Assembly (NCBI RefSeq): GCF_003815715.1
Contig: NZ_CP033922.1
Coordinates: forward strand, 3,644,001 to 3,708,000
DNA: 64,000 nucleotides
DNA from: Chryseobacterium sp. G0162
Lineage (GTDB): Bacteria > Bacteroidota > Bacteroidia > Flavobacteriales > Weeksellaceae
Direction of reading: 5' to 3'
In this document: piece by piece, positions 46,519-55,492 of the stretch
Layout of the letters: each line of letters starts with the position of its first letter
Position numbering within the stretch: position 1 is the first letter of the stretch
Notes under the pieces: generated by a model
The model's database searches: none
What the model was told of the DNA's origin: nothing
What the model saw: the letters and a program-made list of their open reading frames with translations, nothing else
Translations under genes and position numbers: made by a program

Positions 46519-48140
46519 TGACAGATTTAGAATTTATATCGAACACAAAAAAACTTATTGATGACCTTAAAAGTGTTTGTGCCAATTATGGTTTAGGAAA
46601 CGACGGAAACGAATTTAAAATTATTTCACAAACATTCCTTTATAAATATATGAACGATAAGTTCAGTTATGAAGCAAAGAAAATTAATGAATCCCTAGCT
46701 GAAGCCAAAGATTTTCAGAAAGCATACGAAACACTGTCAGACGAGGAAAGAAAATTTTTAATCGCGCGAATCGGGAACAAAGCTCCTAAGCTTCAACCTG
46801 AACATTTGATTTCTTATCTTTTCAACAACTCTACCAAAGCTAACTTTGCAGAAACTTATTTTGATGGAACATTGCGGAATATCAGTCTTGATAATTCCAA
46901 TCTATATTCGATTAAAACCGCAAGTGGTGTAAAAGATAAGATGTTTGATGATCTCAGCCAATTCATTACAGATTCTTCCCAAAGAGATGCTTTTGCAAGA
47001 GCGTTGGTTAATAAATTAGTGAATTTCAGTTTTGAGAAAATGTTCCAAGAAAAATATGATTTCTTTGCGACCATTTTCGAATATTTGATCAAAGATTACA
47101 ACAGCGACAGTGGCGGAAAATATGCCGAATATTATACACCTCACGCAGTTGCCAGAATTATGGCAGCTATTTTGGTAAAAGATGCTGTAACAAATGTGAA
47201 AGTGTATGACCCGAGTGCGGGTTCTGGAACACTTTTGATGAATATTGCTCACGCAATTGGAGAAAAAAACTGTTCGATTTATTCCGAAGATATTTCTCAA
47301 AAGTCGAGTAATATGTTGAGGTTGAATTTGATTCTTAACAATCTTTCGCATTCTATCCCAAATATTATTAAAGGAAATACGATTTCTGAACCTTCCTATT
47401 TAAAAGAAAAGTTTGATTACATTGTTTCCAATCCGCCTTTCAAATTAGATTTTTCAGATTTTAGAAACGATTTGGATAAGGATAGTTTCAAGGAAAGATT
47501 TTTTGCAGGAATTCCCAATGTTCCGAAAGCAAAAAAAGATTCGATGTCGATTTATTTGCTTTTCATTCAGCATATTATGCACAGCTTAAGTGCGACTGGG
47601 AAAGCCGCGATTGTTGTTCCTACCGGATTTATTACGGCGCAAAGCGGAATCGAAAAGAGTATACGGGAAGCGTTAATCAATCGAGGTTGGTTGCGAGGTG
47701 TGGTAAGTATGCCAAGTAATATTTTTGCAAGTACCGGAACCAACGTGTCTGTAATTTTCATTGACAAAGAAGCCGACAATGAACATATAGTTTTGGTAGA
47801 TTCTTCTAAATTGGGAAAAACGATAAAAGAAGGAAAAAACCAAAGAACAGTTTTAACAAGAGAAGAGGAGGAGCGAATCATCAACGCAATGAATCAAAAG
47901 CTGCAGGAAGAAGATTTCTCGGTGGTTATCTCCGCAGAACAAATTAAAGAAAAGAATTACAGTTTTAGTGCAGGACAATATTTTGAAGTAAAAATTGAGT
48001 ATGTGGAAATCACTGCAGAAGAATTTCAAAATAAGATGACTGCTTTTGAAAACAATTTGACAGCAATGTTTGCAGAAAGTGCAGAGCTGGAGAAGAAGAT
48101 ACAGGAAAATTTGAAAAAGTTGAGGTATGGAAAGTTTTAA
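46518..48140 (+). CDS. hsdM: Type I restriction-modification N6-adenine methyltransferase
   Basis: A 540-residue methylase. SAM-binding motif I is VYDPSAGSGTLLMNIAHAIG (about 230-250) and the catalytic motif IV is SNPPFKLDF (NPPF, about 302). The N-terminal helical HsdM domain is present. It modifies adenine at sites chosen by HsdS. Its stop overlaps the start of the truncated hsdS by 14 bp. Confidence 0.95.
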   Translation: MTDLEFISNTKKLIDDLKSVCANYGLGNDGNEFKIISQTFLYKYMNDKFSYEAKKINESLAEAKDFQKAYETLSDEERKFLIARIGNKAPKLQPEHLISYLFNNSTKANFAETYFDGTLRNISLDNSNLYSIKTASGVKDKMFDDLSQFITDSSQRDAFARALVNKLVNFSFEKMFQEKYDFFATIFEYLIKDYNSDSGGKYAEYYTPHAVARIMAAILVKDAVTNVKVYDPSAGSGTLLMNIAHAIGEKNCSIYSEDISQKSSNMLRLNLILNNLSHSIPNIIKGNTISEPSYLKEKFDYIVSNPPFKLDFSDFRNDLDKDSFKERFFAGIPNVPKAKKDSMSIYLLFIQHIMHSLSATGKAAIVVPTGFITAQSGIEKSIREALINRGWLRGVVSMPSNIFASTGTNVSVIFIDKEADNEHIVLVDSSKLGKTIKEGKNQRTVLTREEEERIINAMNQKLQEEDFSVVISAEQIKEKNYSFSAGQYFEVKIEYVEITAEEFQNKMTAFENNLTAMFAESAELEKKIQENLKKLRYGKF

Positions 48141-48735
48141 ATTGAAAAATTTATCACTTCATATTACGGACGGTGAACACGGATCTGTTATTGATGATCC
48201 TAATGGAGAATATTATTTGTTAAGTAACAAAAATATTGTAAGCGGAAATATTAAAATAGATAATAAAGATAGGATAATATCAAAAGAATCTTTCGAAAAA
48301 ATTAATAAACGAACAAAGTTGTCAAAAGGAGATATCGTTATTTCAACAGTCGGAATACTGGGAAAATCTGCAATTATTAAAGATTTTGTGAATTATGATT
48401 TTCAAAGAAGTGTAGGGATTATAAAGCCTAACCTAAAACTTTTAAATAATGAATATCTGTATTACTATTTAAACACAAAATTTGTACGTAAAAGAATCAA
48501 CGATTTATCAAAAGGAGCTGTACAAAAATGCTTCTTTATATCAGATTTAAACAATTTAGATATTCATTTACCAGAAAGCTTGAATGTGCAACAAGAAATA
48601 GCAAAAGTACTTTCTATCTTAGATGAAAAAATTGAGCTAAATAATAAGCTAAATGATAATTTATTTTACAAAATCACTCCACTTTTACTTGCCCGTTCAT
48701 CAGCATTGGCAAAAGCCAATCGCGTAAATTACTAA
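48127..48735 (+). CDS. hsdS: HsdS half-subunit, truncated by inversion
   Basis: A 202-residue HsdS with one target-recognition domain (residues about 1-150) and the first central conserved helix (NVQQEIAKVLSILDEKIELN, NKLNDNL). Immediately after NKLNDNL the reading continues into an out-of-register tail (FYKITPLLLARSSALAKANR) because the DNA downstream is the inverted 3' end of the opposite-strand hsdS. The core repeat TAAATGATAATTTA at 48650-48663 marks the join. Inversion against the copy at 49379-49392 or 51640-51653 would restore a full two-domain subunit. In the present state it may be inactive or act as a half-subunit dimer. Confidence 0.85.
   Translation: MESFKLKNLSLHITDGEHGSVIDDPNGEYYLLSNKNIVSGNIKIDNKDRIISKESFEKINKRTKLSKGDIVISTVGILGKSAIIKDFVNYDFQRSVGIIKPNLKLLNNEYLYYYLNTKFVRKRINDLSKGAVQKCFFISDLNNLDIHLPESLNVQQEIAKVLSILDEKIELNNKLNDNLFYKITPLLLARSSALAKANRVNY
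48650..48663 (+). repeat. hsdS recombination site 1
   Basis: TAAATGATAATTTA, plus orientation, inside the truncated hsdS at the codons for NDNL. It is extended by shared sequence with the copy at 50902 on the downstream side. The arms TAAAT and ATTTA are inverted around GATA. Confidence 0.7.
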
Positions 48736-49831
48736 GTTCCTGGTTTTGAATGCTATTATTGATTATTTTTTCAATAATAGGTTTGGCAACTGTATAATAT
48801 CTACTTAAAACTTGATTTACGGGTAAAACAAAATTGGAATTATCTACAATTTGTTTGTTAATGTGAGGTTGCTGTGCACCGGTTCTCAAAGTCATTAATC
48901 TTTCTATGTCATTTAATATAGAAAAATAAATATAAGAATTTTTGAATTTCTCATTTTCCTTAATTCCTGCAATAGACTGATTAATACAAGCATCAATACA
49001 TAAAATGTTCACACGTAAATGTCTAGTTATTGATAATATAACACTTCCTTTAGGTAAAAATCTAGTTGATGAATTTGTGATAGCTTCTTTTGTTATTTTT
49101 TGCTCTGTTGAGAGTAATGGAAAATTCGCAACCTCTCCAGAATTCATCCACGGAATATCTCCATTCCAGTAATCTTTGTTTTCTGTAGAAGGCGTTCCTC
49201 CCAAATAAGTTAAAAGAACCTTGCCTAATTTTTTAACCTCCCAATCAATCGGGATTTCCCTTTTCAAAAGTTCATTATAAACCATCTTGCCACCGCTTGA
49301 TTTATAAGGCTTTCCGTTTTCATTTGGGAAATCAAACTGTACAAACCAATAGTCATATAGCGTCTTTGCCATCTGCTCTAAATTATCATTTAGTTTATTG
49401 TTTAATTCAATTTTATTGTCAATATCCATTAGGATGTTGGCAATTTTCTTTTGAACATTGAGATTTGGCAACAGTATTTTTAAATTATAGTAACTGTCAA
49501 ATGTCATACTCGGTACACCAGTTCCGGTATTTAGATTTTCTAAATTTAATATTTTCAGATAGTTATAAAGAAGATACGGTTCTGCTACATCCTCATTTAT
49601 TTCAGTGTAATAAATGGTGTCAACTGTCCAAAAGGGAATTTTCGAAAATTGGATGTTATCTAAAGTTCCTTTTCTTGGGAGCAAAATACTTGGTTTATCA
49701 TATAAAAATTGATTACCATAACGCATAATTCCACCACTTCCATAAATCGGAATCGTTCCATTTGAAACGGTTTTATGGTCTTTTCCATTTTTTATCTTAA
49801 CTAAATCTCTTAGAAAATATTCTTTCACCAT
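48674..49831 (-). CDS. hsdS: Full-length HsdS on the opposite strand
   Basis: A 385-residue specificity subunit with two target-recognition domains. The first is about residues 1-125 and the central conserved helix follows (NVQKKIANILMDIDNKIELN, NKLNDNLEQMAKTLYDYWF). The second is about 175-350, then the C-terminal conserved helix (LRDWLLPMLMNGQVKVE). It points away from hsdR/hsdM and follows the recombinase with a TAATG overlap, so it is co-expressed with the recombinase and could supply HsdS in trans. It carries the recombination core at 49379-49392 between its two halves. Confidence 0.88.
   Translation of the reverse strand: MVKEYFLRDLVKIKNGKDHKTVSNGTIPIYGSGGIMRYGNQFLYDKPSILLPRKGTLDNIQFSKIPFWTVDTIYYTEINEDVAEPYLLYNYLKILNLENLNTGTGVPSMTFDSYYNLKILLPNLNVQKKIANILMDIDNKIELNNKLNDNLEQMAKTLYDYWFVQFDFPNENGKPYKSSGGKMVYNELLKREIPIDWEVKKLGKVLLTYLGGTPSTENKDYWNGDIPWMNSGEVANFPLLSTEQKITKEAITNSSTRFLPKGSVILSITRHLRVNILCIDACINQSIAGIKENEKFKNSYIYFSILNDIERLMTLRTGAQQPHINKQIVDNSNFVLPVNQVLSRYYTVAKPIIEKIINNSIQNQELSNLRDWLLPMLMNGQVKVE
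49379..49392 (-). repeat. hsdS recombination site 2
   Basis: TAAATGATAATTTA read on the minus strand, inside the full-length hsdS. It is inverted relative to site 1. The downstream flank on the minus strand (EQMAKTLYDYW codons) is shared with site 4. Confidence 0.7.
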
Positions 49832-50823
49832 TAACTTATAAATTTTCGATGTGCAATTTTCACATTCGATTGATTCACCATTGCATAATGCAAAGTCGTA
49901 TCAATTTTTACGTGACCTAATAATTTTTGTACTTGTTCAATCGGCATTCCTTTATCAATAGCCATTGTAGCCAATGTTCTTCTAAATTTATGCGGATGAA
50001 CTTTGTTGATTTGTGTTTTTTGACCCAGTTTACGCAGAATATTTTCTATGCCACCAATCGACAGTCGCTGATGCGGTTTAGATAAAGAAACAAATAAAGC
50101 CTCGTTATCATCGGTTCGGGTTTCAAGATAGTGCTTTAAGTGAATTTTGGTTCGGGCATCAAAATAAACTTCACGTTCCTTATTTCCTTTTCCTGTTACA
50201 ATACACGATCGCTCGTGGAAATCAATATCTTTTCGGTTGATTTTTACGAGCTCCCCAACTCTTATTCCTGTCGAGCAGAGAATTTCGATAAGGGTTAAAT
50301 CCCTAATTTCCTTGCAATTATCTCTCAAAACTTCTATTTCTTCATCACTGAGAACTTCTTTGATAATCTTTCCTGTTTTAACTTTATGAATTCGTCTTAC
50401 CGGACTTTTTAATATATAATCTTCATCTTCAAGAAATGAGAAAAAGCTTGAAAATATCCTCCGAATATTATCGATAGTAACCTTGCTGGAATTCTTCGTT
50501 TCTTGATAATCAGAAAGGTAAATTCGTAGATCGTTAGTGGAAATTTCGGTCACTTTTTTACTTAATTTTTTGAAAAGCGTATCTATTGTTGAAAAATAAT
50601 ATTTTAGAGATTTCTCCGAACATCCTTCTACTTTTTTGGAAGAAATAAATAGATTGAGAATCGATTCGTTGTTATCTATAAAGTGTTGATTTTCTTTGTT
50701 TTGATTGGTTATTTCTACATTATGAAAACTCTGGTGAATTACCTTTTCTAACATCGTCATCTGTTGAAAGTTTAAAGTGGCATTCATTGCATTCATAATC
50801 TCTAGTTTCACTAATTCCTTCAT
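49831..50823 (-). CDS. Tyrosine recombinase of the hsdS inversion locus
   Basis: A 330-residue XerD-type recombinase distinct from the element's integrase. The core-binding domain covers about 48-140. Catalytic residues are Arg in CSTGIRVGELVKI, His-x-x-Arg in HPHKFRRTLATMA, His in LLGHVKIDTTL and Tyr in LHYAMVNQSN. It lies between two hsdS genes that carry inverted copies of one core, the arrangement of phase-variable type I restriction systems in Bacteroidota and mycoplasmas. It should catalyse inversion between the copies. It overlaps the next gene, hsdS, by TAATG. Confidence 0.92.
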   Translation of the reverse strand: MKELVKLEIMNAMNATLNFQQMTMLEKVIHQSFHNVEITNQNKENQHFIDNNESILNLFISSKKVEGCSEKSLKYYFSTIDTLFKKLSKKVTEISTNDLRIYLSDYQETKNSSKVTIDNIRRIFSSFFSFLEDEDYILKSPVRRIHKVKTGKIIKEVLSDEEIEVLRDNCKEIRDLTLIEILCSTGIRVGELVKINRKDIDFHERSCIVTGKGNKEREVYFDARTKIHLKHYLETRTDDNEALFVSLSKPHQRLSIGGIENILRKLGQKTQINKVHPHKFRRTLATMAIDKGMPIEQVQKLLGHVKIDTTLHYAMVNQSNVKIAHRKFIS

Positions 50824-50901
50824 TGCTATACTTTATTTAAAATTTAAAAATCCGCAAAGGAATGAAAAACAAAAATAGCTAAAGTTCATCTTTTACTAAA
50901 C

Positions 50902-50915
50902 TAAATGATAATTTA
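50902..50915 (+). repeat. hsdS recombination site 3
   Basis: TAAATGATAATTTA in plus orientation, just past the stop of the silent hsdS cassette. The following 50 bp closely match the bases after site 1 (the 3' end of the HsdS reading frame). Confidence 0.6.
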
Positions 50916-50925
50916 TTTTACAAAA

Positions 50926-51633
50926 TCATTCCACTTTTACCTGTCCATTCATCAGCATAGGTAAAAGCCAGTCACGTAAAGAGCTAAGTTGTTGGTTTTG
51001 TTGCAGATTGTTTCTTATTTTGTCAAAATATTTAATTGTCATTTTGGAATGCTGATTTAAAACAAAATTATTAGGAACTATAATGTTTAATTCTCGAATT
51101 TTGTCTTGCGATAAATTATCTCGTGCTGATCCTGTACTTAAATTGATTAGATATCTGTACATATCATCTAAAACGAATTTTGTATAATGAAACATTTCTT
51201 TTTCTAGTGGCATTACGGCACAAATCGCTTGATTAGTTGTTGCTTCAAATGAAATTATACTTGTCTTTCCTGCTGTTGCTCCATACATTGCCATTAAAAT
51301 TGTATTTCTTGGAAATAATTTTGCGCTTGAATTTTTCATTCCTACTTCAGTGATAAAATTATTAGTAGAAATAATGAAAGAATTATTTAGCTCACCACTA
51401 TTTACCCATGGAATATCACCATTTTCATAATAGTCTTTTTCTGTAGATTTAGGTGTTCCACCAGAACCCGTTTTTGCAATCTGTGAAATTTTTCGTACTT
51501 CCCAGCTAATCGGAATTTCTCTTTTCACAACCTCATTCCAAACCATCTTTCCACCATTTGATTTATAAGGCTTTCCGTTAGCATTTGGAAAATCAAATTG
51601 CACAAACCAATAATCATAAAGCGTTTTTGCCAT
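50926..51633 (-). CDS. hsdS: Silent hsdS half-cassette
   Basis: A 235-residue reading frame that starts at the internal Met of the central repeat (MAKTLYDYWFVQFDFPNANG) and contains one target-recognition domain plus the C-terminal conserved helix (LRDWLLPMLMNGQVKVE). It lacks the N-terminal half and any start or promoter of its own. Its recognition domain (about residues 45-190) differs from that in the 385-residue HsdS. It is a donor of an alternative specificity, joined at site 4 (51640-51653) to hsdS by inversion. Confidence 0.82.
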   Translation of the reverse strand: MAKTLYDYWFVQFDFPNANGKPYKSNGGKMVWNEVVKREIPISWEVRKISQIAKTGSGGTPKSTEKDYYENGDIPWVNSGELNNSFIISTNNFITEVGMKNSSAKLFPRNTILMAMYGATAGKTSIISFEATTNQAICAVMPLEKEMFHYTKFVLDDMYRYLINLSTGSARDNLSQDKIRELNIIVPNNFVLNQHSKMTIKYFDKIRNNLQQNQQLSSLRDWLLPMLMNGQVKVE

Positions 51634-51639
51634 CTGCTC

Positions 51640-51653
51640 TAAATTATCATTTA
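51640..51653 (-). repeat. hsdS recombination site 4
   Basis: TAAATGATAATTTA on the minus strand, immediately before the silent cassette. The gap to the McrB gene is about 80 bp. Confidence 0.7.
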
Positions 51654-51708
51654 TCCGATTAAAATCAAGCCACTATGGATTCCCGTATTTTTTTTAAATT
51701 CAAAAACG

Positions 51709-51716
51709 TATTTTTG
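51709..51716 (+). promoter_or_regulatory. Bacteroidota -7 box for mcrBC
   Basis: TATTTTTG fits TAnnTTTG, 17 bp before the McrB start at 51733. Confidence 0.45.
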
Positions 51717-51732
51717 TGGAACTTAATAATCT

Positions 51733-54099
51733 ATGAAAAATATGGAGGATTCATTACGAAGCAAAGTTGCAGAAATGCTCACTTCAAATTGGGCTCAAGA
51801 TATTATTAGATCAAATGAATTTTACTTTCAGAAAGCTACTGACGCTTTACAAGATTTTTTGGTATTTGAGGTAAATGCAGAAACTGAAAATTTTCTTCGT
51901 TTAAATAAAAAAAAATATTCTGAACTTAAATTACTTTTTGATGATACAGCAGAACTCTCAGAGTTTGGGAAGCTGTTGCTGACAATTGTGTCGTATTGTG
52001 ATTCAAATGCACATAGAAAAAAGGAGTTGAATCAGTATGATGATAATAGAGTTTTAGCATTTGCATTTGTTAGAATGAATAATTGGGTTGAGCAATTAAT
52101 CTCTTATAAGTTTGGAGAAGATATTCCTGATGGATCTGTTAAAAATGCGATTAACTATATGCTGAATCCTCTAGATAATTTCACAATGTTGAGTGAGAAT
52201 CATAGACAACAAATTTCGGAGAATCTTTTTTTTAAAGCTTATAAAAACACTACGTTTAAAGACAGTTTTTTAGAATATTTTGACGAATTTAGAATTGATG
52301 TAAGCAATTTAAAAAATAAGACACATCTTATAACAAGAATTGCATACTTTTTAGAAAAAGAATGGAAGGAAAGTTTAGTTGGTATTATGGCATCAGATAG
52401 TACAGGTTGGCTTTCTAACCACCAAATGAAAGATTCATACGATGTGTTTTGGAATTCAAAAAGACCATCTGGAACTAATAAAACGTTGAAGTTGTTACGA
52501 GAATGCATTGATGAGAATGGACATTTTAAGCTATTCTACACGTCGTATTACAATGTTAATTATATTGCAGAAGTAATTGATTTTGTTGAAAATGAAAAAG
52601 AGTATGAGAAAGCGAATTGGAAGCAAAATTATACAAATCAGGAAAATTGTCCGAAATATGACCAACTGCAGGACGATAATAAAGTTGCAAAAATTACTTT
52701 CTTGATTGATAAGTTTTATAAAGTTGGTCCAATTCCAATTAATCAGTTTAAAATTTACAAATCATATTCCTATCCAACACAGGATAATTTAACTCCTATT
52801 CAGGAATATATTTCGAATGCCAGAATAAATGAGATACAGAAAATGGAAAATATAAATACCTTACTTCAATACAAAAAACAAATCATCCTCCAAGGTCCAC
52901 CCGGAACAGGAAAAACCAGATTAGCAAAAAACATAGCATTAGGAATGTTGGGTCTTAATAATGTGAATGAATTACAAGACAACGAACAATTCAAACTTAT
53001 TCAATTCCACCCAAGTTACACCTATGAAGATTTTGTACGAGGAATTGTAGCGGAGTCTAAAGGAGATAAAATTGAATATAAAAATGTGAATAAAACTTTA
53101 GGCTTATTTGCAGAAGAAGCATTGAAAAATTATCGTATCAGCTCTCAAAACTCCATTGTAAATAATTTAGATATTTGGATTGATGAAAAATTTGAAGATT
53201 TTAAAAATGAAATAGAAAAAGATGTAGAAGAAAGCGAAATTAACTTATCTGGAAATATTAATTTGTTTAAAGTAGAGGTTGATAATTTTAGATATGGTAA
53301 AGATTGGGCTTCACCTTCTAGAATTAATTTTTCGGATTTCAAAATATTAATAAAAGCAGTTCTGGAAAATCAATTAGTGATTTCATTACAAAAGATTCCA
53401 AAAGAACTTTCTGTTCACGCACATTATCGTTATACTTATTACAATGCTTTACTGAAAAAATTCTTTGAAAATTATTCTTATAATGGGGAAACTTATTCAG
53501 AAACTCGGAAAAACTACGTCCTAATAATCGATGAAATCAACCGAGCTAATCTTTCATCTGTTTTAGGAGAACTCATTTATGCTTTAGAATACCGTGGCGA
53601 AAACGTAGAATCTATGTACAAAGTTGGAAATTCAAACAAATTGATCCTCCCTCCAAATCTCTGTATTATCGGAACGATGAACACCGCAGACAGAAGTGTC
53701 GGTCATATTGACTACGCTATCAGAAGACGTTTTGCTTTCGTAGATATATTACCAAAAAATTTAAAATCAGAATTAAAAGATGATTTTAAAGATGATGTTT
53801 TTGCTAAAGTTGCTTCATTATTTATTGAAAATTATGATTCATCTATCGATTATTCGGATGAGAATGTGGTGATGAAAAAGTCAGAATATATGACTGGAGA
53901 TTTCGATCCTAAAGATGTTTGGTTGGGACATTCTTATTTTATTCAACACTATGAAAAAAGTGAAAAAGGTGAAGATATTAAAGAAAAACCTGTTGATTTT
54001 ATTTTTAGAATTAAATACGAAATAAAACCAATCCTAGAAGAATATATAAAAGATGGTATTTTGAAAGAATCGGCAAGAAGTATAATTAATTCTCTTTAA
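51733..54099 (+). CDS. mcrB: McrB-like AAA+ GTPase of type IV restriction
   Basis: A 788-residue protein. The N-terminal part (about 1-370) is an unassigned DNA-binding region. The AAA+ core has Walker A in LQGPPGTGKTRLAKNI (about 386), Walker B in VLIIDEINRANLSSVLGEL, and the sensor/arginine region GTMNTADRSVGHIDYAIRRR, matching McrB. With McrC it should recognise modified cytosine and cleave DNA. The start may be this Met or the one nine bases downstream. Confidence 0.85.
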   Translation: MKNMEDSLRSKVAEMLTSNWAQDIIRSNEFYFQKATDALQDFLVFEVNAETENFLRLNKKKYSELKLLFDDTAELSEFGKLLLTIVSYCDSNAHRKKELNQYDDNRVLAFAFVRMNNWVEQLISYKFGEDIPDGSVKNAINYMLNPLDNFTMLSENHRQQISENLFFKAYKNTTFKDSFLEYFDEFRIDVSNLKNKTHLITRIAYFLEKEWKESLVGIMASDSTGWLSNHQMKDSYDVFWNSKRPSGTNKTLKLLRECIDENGHFKLFYTSYYNVNYIAEVIDFVENEKEYEKANWKQNYTNQENCPKYDQLQDDNKVAKITFLIDKFYKVGPIPINQFKIYKSYSYPTQDNLTPIQEYISNARINEIQKMENINTLLQYKKQIILQGPPGTGKTRLAKNIALGMLGLNNVNELQDNEQFKLIQFHPSYTYEDFVRGIVAESKGDKIEYKNVNKTLGLFAEEALKNYRISSQNSIVNNLDIWIDEKFEDFKNEIEKDVEESEINLSGNINLFKVEVDNFRYGKDWASPSRINFSDFKILIKAVLENQLVISLQKIPKELSVHAHYRYTYYNALLKKFFENYSYNGETYSETRKNYVLIIDEINRANLSSVLGELIYALEYRGENVESMYKVGNSNKLILPPNLCIIGTMNTADRSVGHIDYAIRRRFAFVDILPKNLKSELKDDFKDDVFAKVASLFIENYDSSIDYSDENVVMKKSEYMTGDFDPKDVWLGHSYFIQHYEKSEKGEDIKEKPVDFIFRIKYEIKPILEEYIKDGILKESARSIINSL

Positions 54100-54111
54100 T
54101 CATACATTAGA

Positions 54112-55476
54112 ATGTTAAGAATTTCAGAACATTTTGAATATTATCATAATGATCATATTTCTATTTTTCAAAAAATTGAAAATTGGGAAAACTATTTTGC
54201 TTTATCAACTTTAGAAGATAAAATCAATTTTGAAAATGATAAAGAAAAAAACTGTGTTTCCATTTCACTAAATAGAAATTCTGAGGAAAACAAATACTTC
54301 TGTAGCATTTCTTCGTCATATTATATTGGTTTAGATAGATTTCCAAATTTAGGTGCAAACATCTATGTCGAACCAAAAATTAATAATGAAGAAAAACAAG
54401 TAAATTATGTTCAAATGCTTTTGGAATCATTGAAAGAACCAGAAAACTTTGAACATTTAGATGGATTAATTTCTACTAAATTTAATGAAGATTGGATTGA
54501 AATTGACAATCACTTACAACCACTTTTAACACCTTTTTTAATTGCCCAATTTTTATCTGTTGTAAAAGATTTAGTAAAGAAGGGTTTGAAAAAATCATAT
54601 TACGAAAAAGTTGAAAATTTAAACAATAGAGTTAAAGGAAAAGTATTGGTAGGACAACAAATCAAACAAAATATACTTAAAAATCGTTATACAAAAACAA
54701 TTTGTAAATTTCAGGAATTTGGCTTTGATATTGAATTAAACCAATTTTTGAAATTTGTTTTATCTCGTGTTTCAATCCATTTGGAAGATTATTCGAAAAA
54801 TTCAGACATTTATAAAAACTTAGTTGAAATTCAAAGATACTGCAATGGTGGTTTCCATCAGGTAAGCGATAAAACTTTCAGGAAACTAGATTTTAAAGAG
54901 AGTAATCCATTTTATAAAAACTATAATCGTGCAATTCAATTAGGAAATCAAATTTTGGCGTTAAATGACTACAATATTTCTAAAAACTCCAGCAAAGCAA
55001 AAACATTGCATCCTCCATTTTGGATAGATATGAGTAAGTTATTTGAATTGTTTGTATTTGGAAAACTTCGTGACAGATACTCTTTGGATGGAGAAGTGCA
55101 ATATCATAAAAAATTCAATAAACAAGAACCAGATTTTATTCTAGATACAAAATGTGGAATAAAAGCTGTTGTAGATGCGAAGTACAAACCACGTTATTCA
55201 AACGGAAATCCTACGATGGAGGATGCACGACAATTGGCTGGCTATACCAGATTAAATAGTGTTTATAAAGAGTTAGGAATCGAGAATGATGACGTGATTT
55301 CTGCATATTTCATTTATCCCGGAAACTTAAATTTCACAGAAAAAGATCAGCATACTCAAGAAGATTTCAAAGTAAAAGAAGAAACTGAAGAAATTCCCCT
55401 TTTCGAAAGTTCATTCAGAGTTTCTTCTTCATATAAAAAAATGTATTTACAAGAAATTAATTTACTTGTGAATTAA
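54112..55476 (+). CDS. mcrC: McrC-like nuclease subunit
   Basis: A 454-residue partner of McrB. The N-terminal part is a McrC-type domain. The nuclease motif PDFILDTKCGIKAVVDAKYK (about 340-360), with the PD and DxK acid/base residues, is intact, consistent with a PD-(D/E)xK endonuclease. It follows mcrB by 12 bp. Confidence 0.85.
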   Translation: MLRISEHFEYYHNDHISIFQKIENWENYFALSTLEDKINFENDKEKNCVSISLNRNSEENKYFCSISSSYYIGLDRFPNLGANIYVEPKINNEEKQVNYVQMLLESLKEPENFEHLDGLISTKFNEDWIEIDNHLQPLLTPFLIAQFLSVVKDLVKKGLKKSYYEKVENLNNRVKGKVLVGQQIKQNILKNRYTKTICKFQEFGFDIELNQFLKFVLSRVSIHLEDYSKNSDIYKNLVEIQRYCNGGFHQVSDKTFRKLDFKESNPFYKNYNRAIQLGNQILALNDYNISKNSSKAKTLHPPFWIDMSKLFELFVFGKLRDRYSLDGEVQYHKKFNKQEPDFILDTKCGIKAVVDAKYKPRYSNGNPTMEDARQLAGYTRLNSVYKELGIENDDVISAYFIYPGNLNFTEKDQHTQEDFKVKEETEEIPLFESSFRVSSSYKKMYLQEINLLVN

Positions 55477-55492
55477 ACTTTTTAGTTTAAAG

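Noticed and set aside
48127..48735. Truncated hsdS as an assembly or sequencing error
   Set aside because: The break coincides exactly with the inverted core shared by three other sites and a recombinase, so it is better explained by inversion. An alternative orientation in the assembly is possible.
50902..50980. Repeat at 50902 as an integrase attachment site of a separate element
   Set aside because: Its similarity to 48650-48730 is just the shared 3' end of hsdS.
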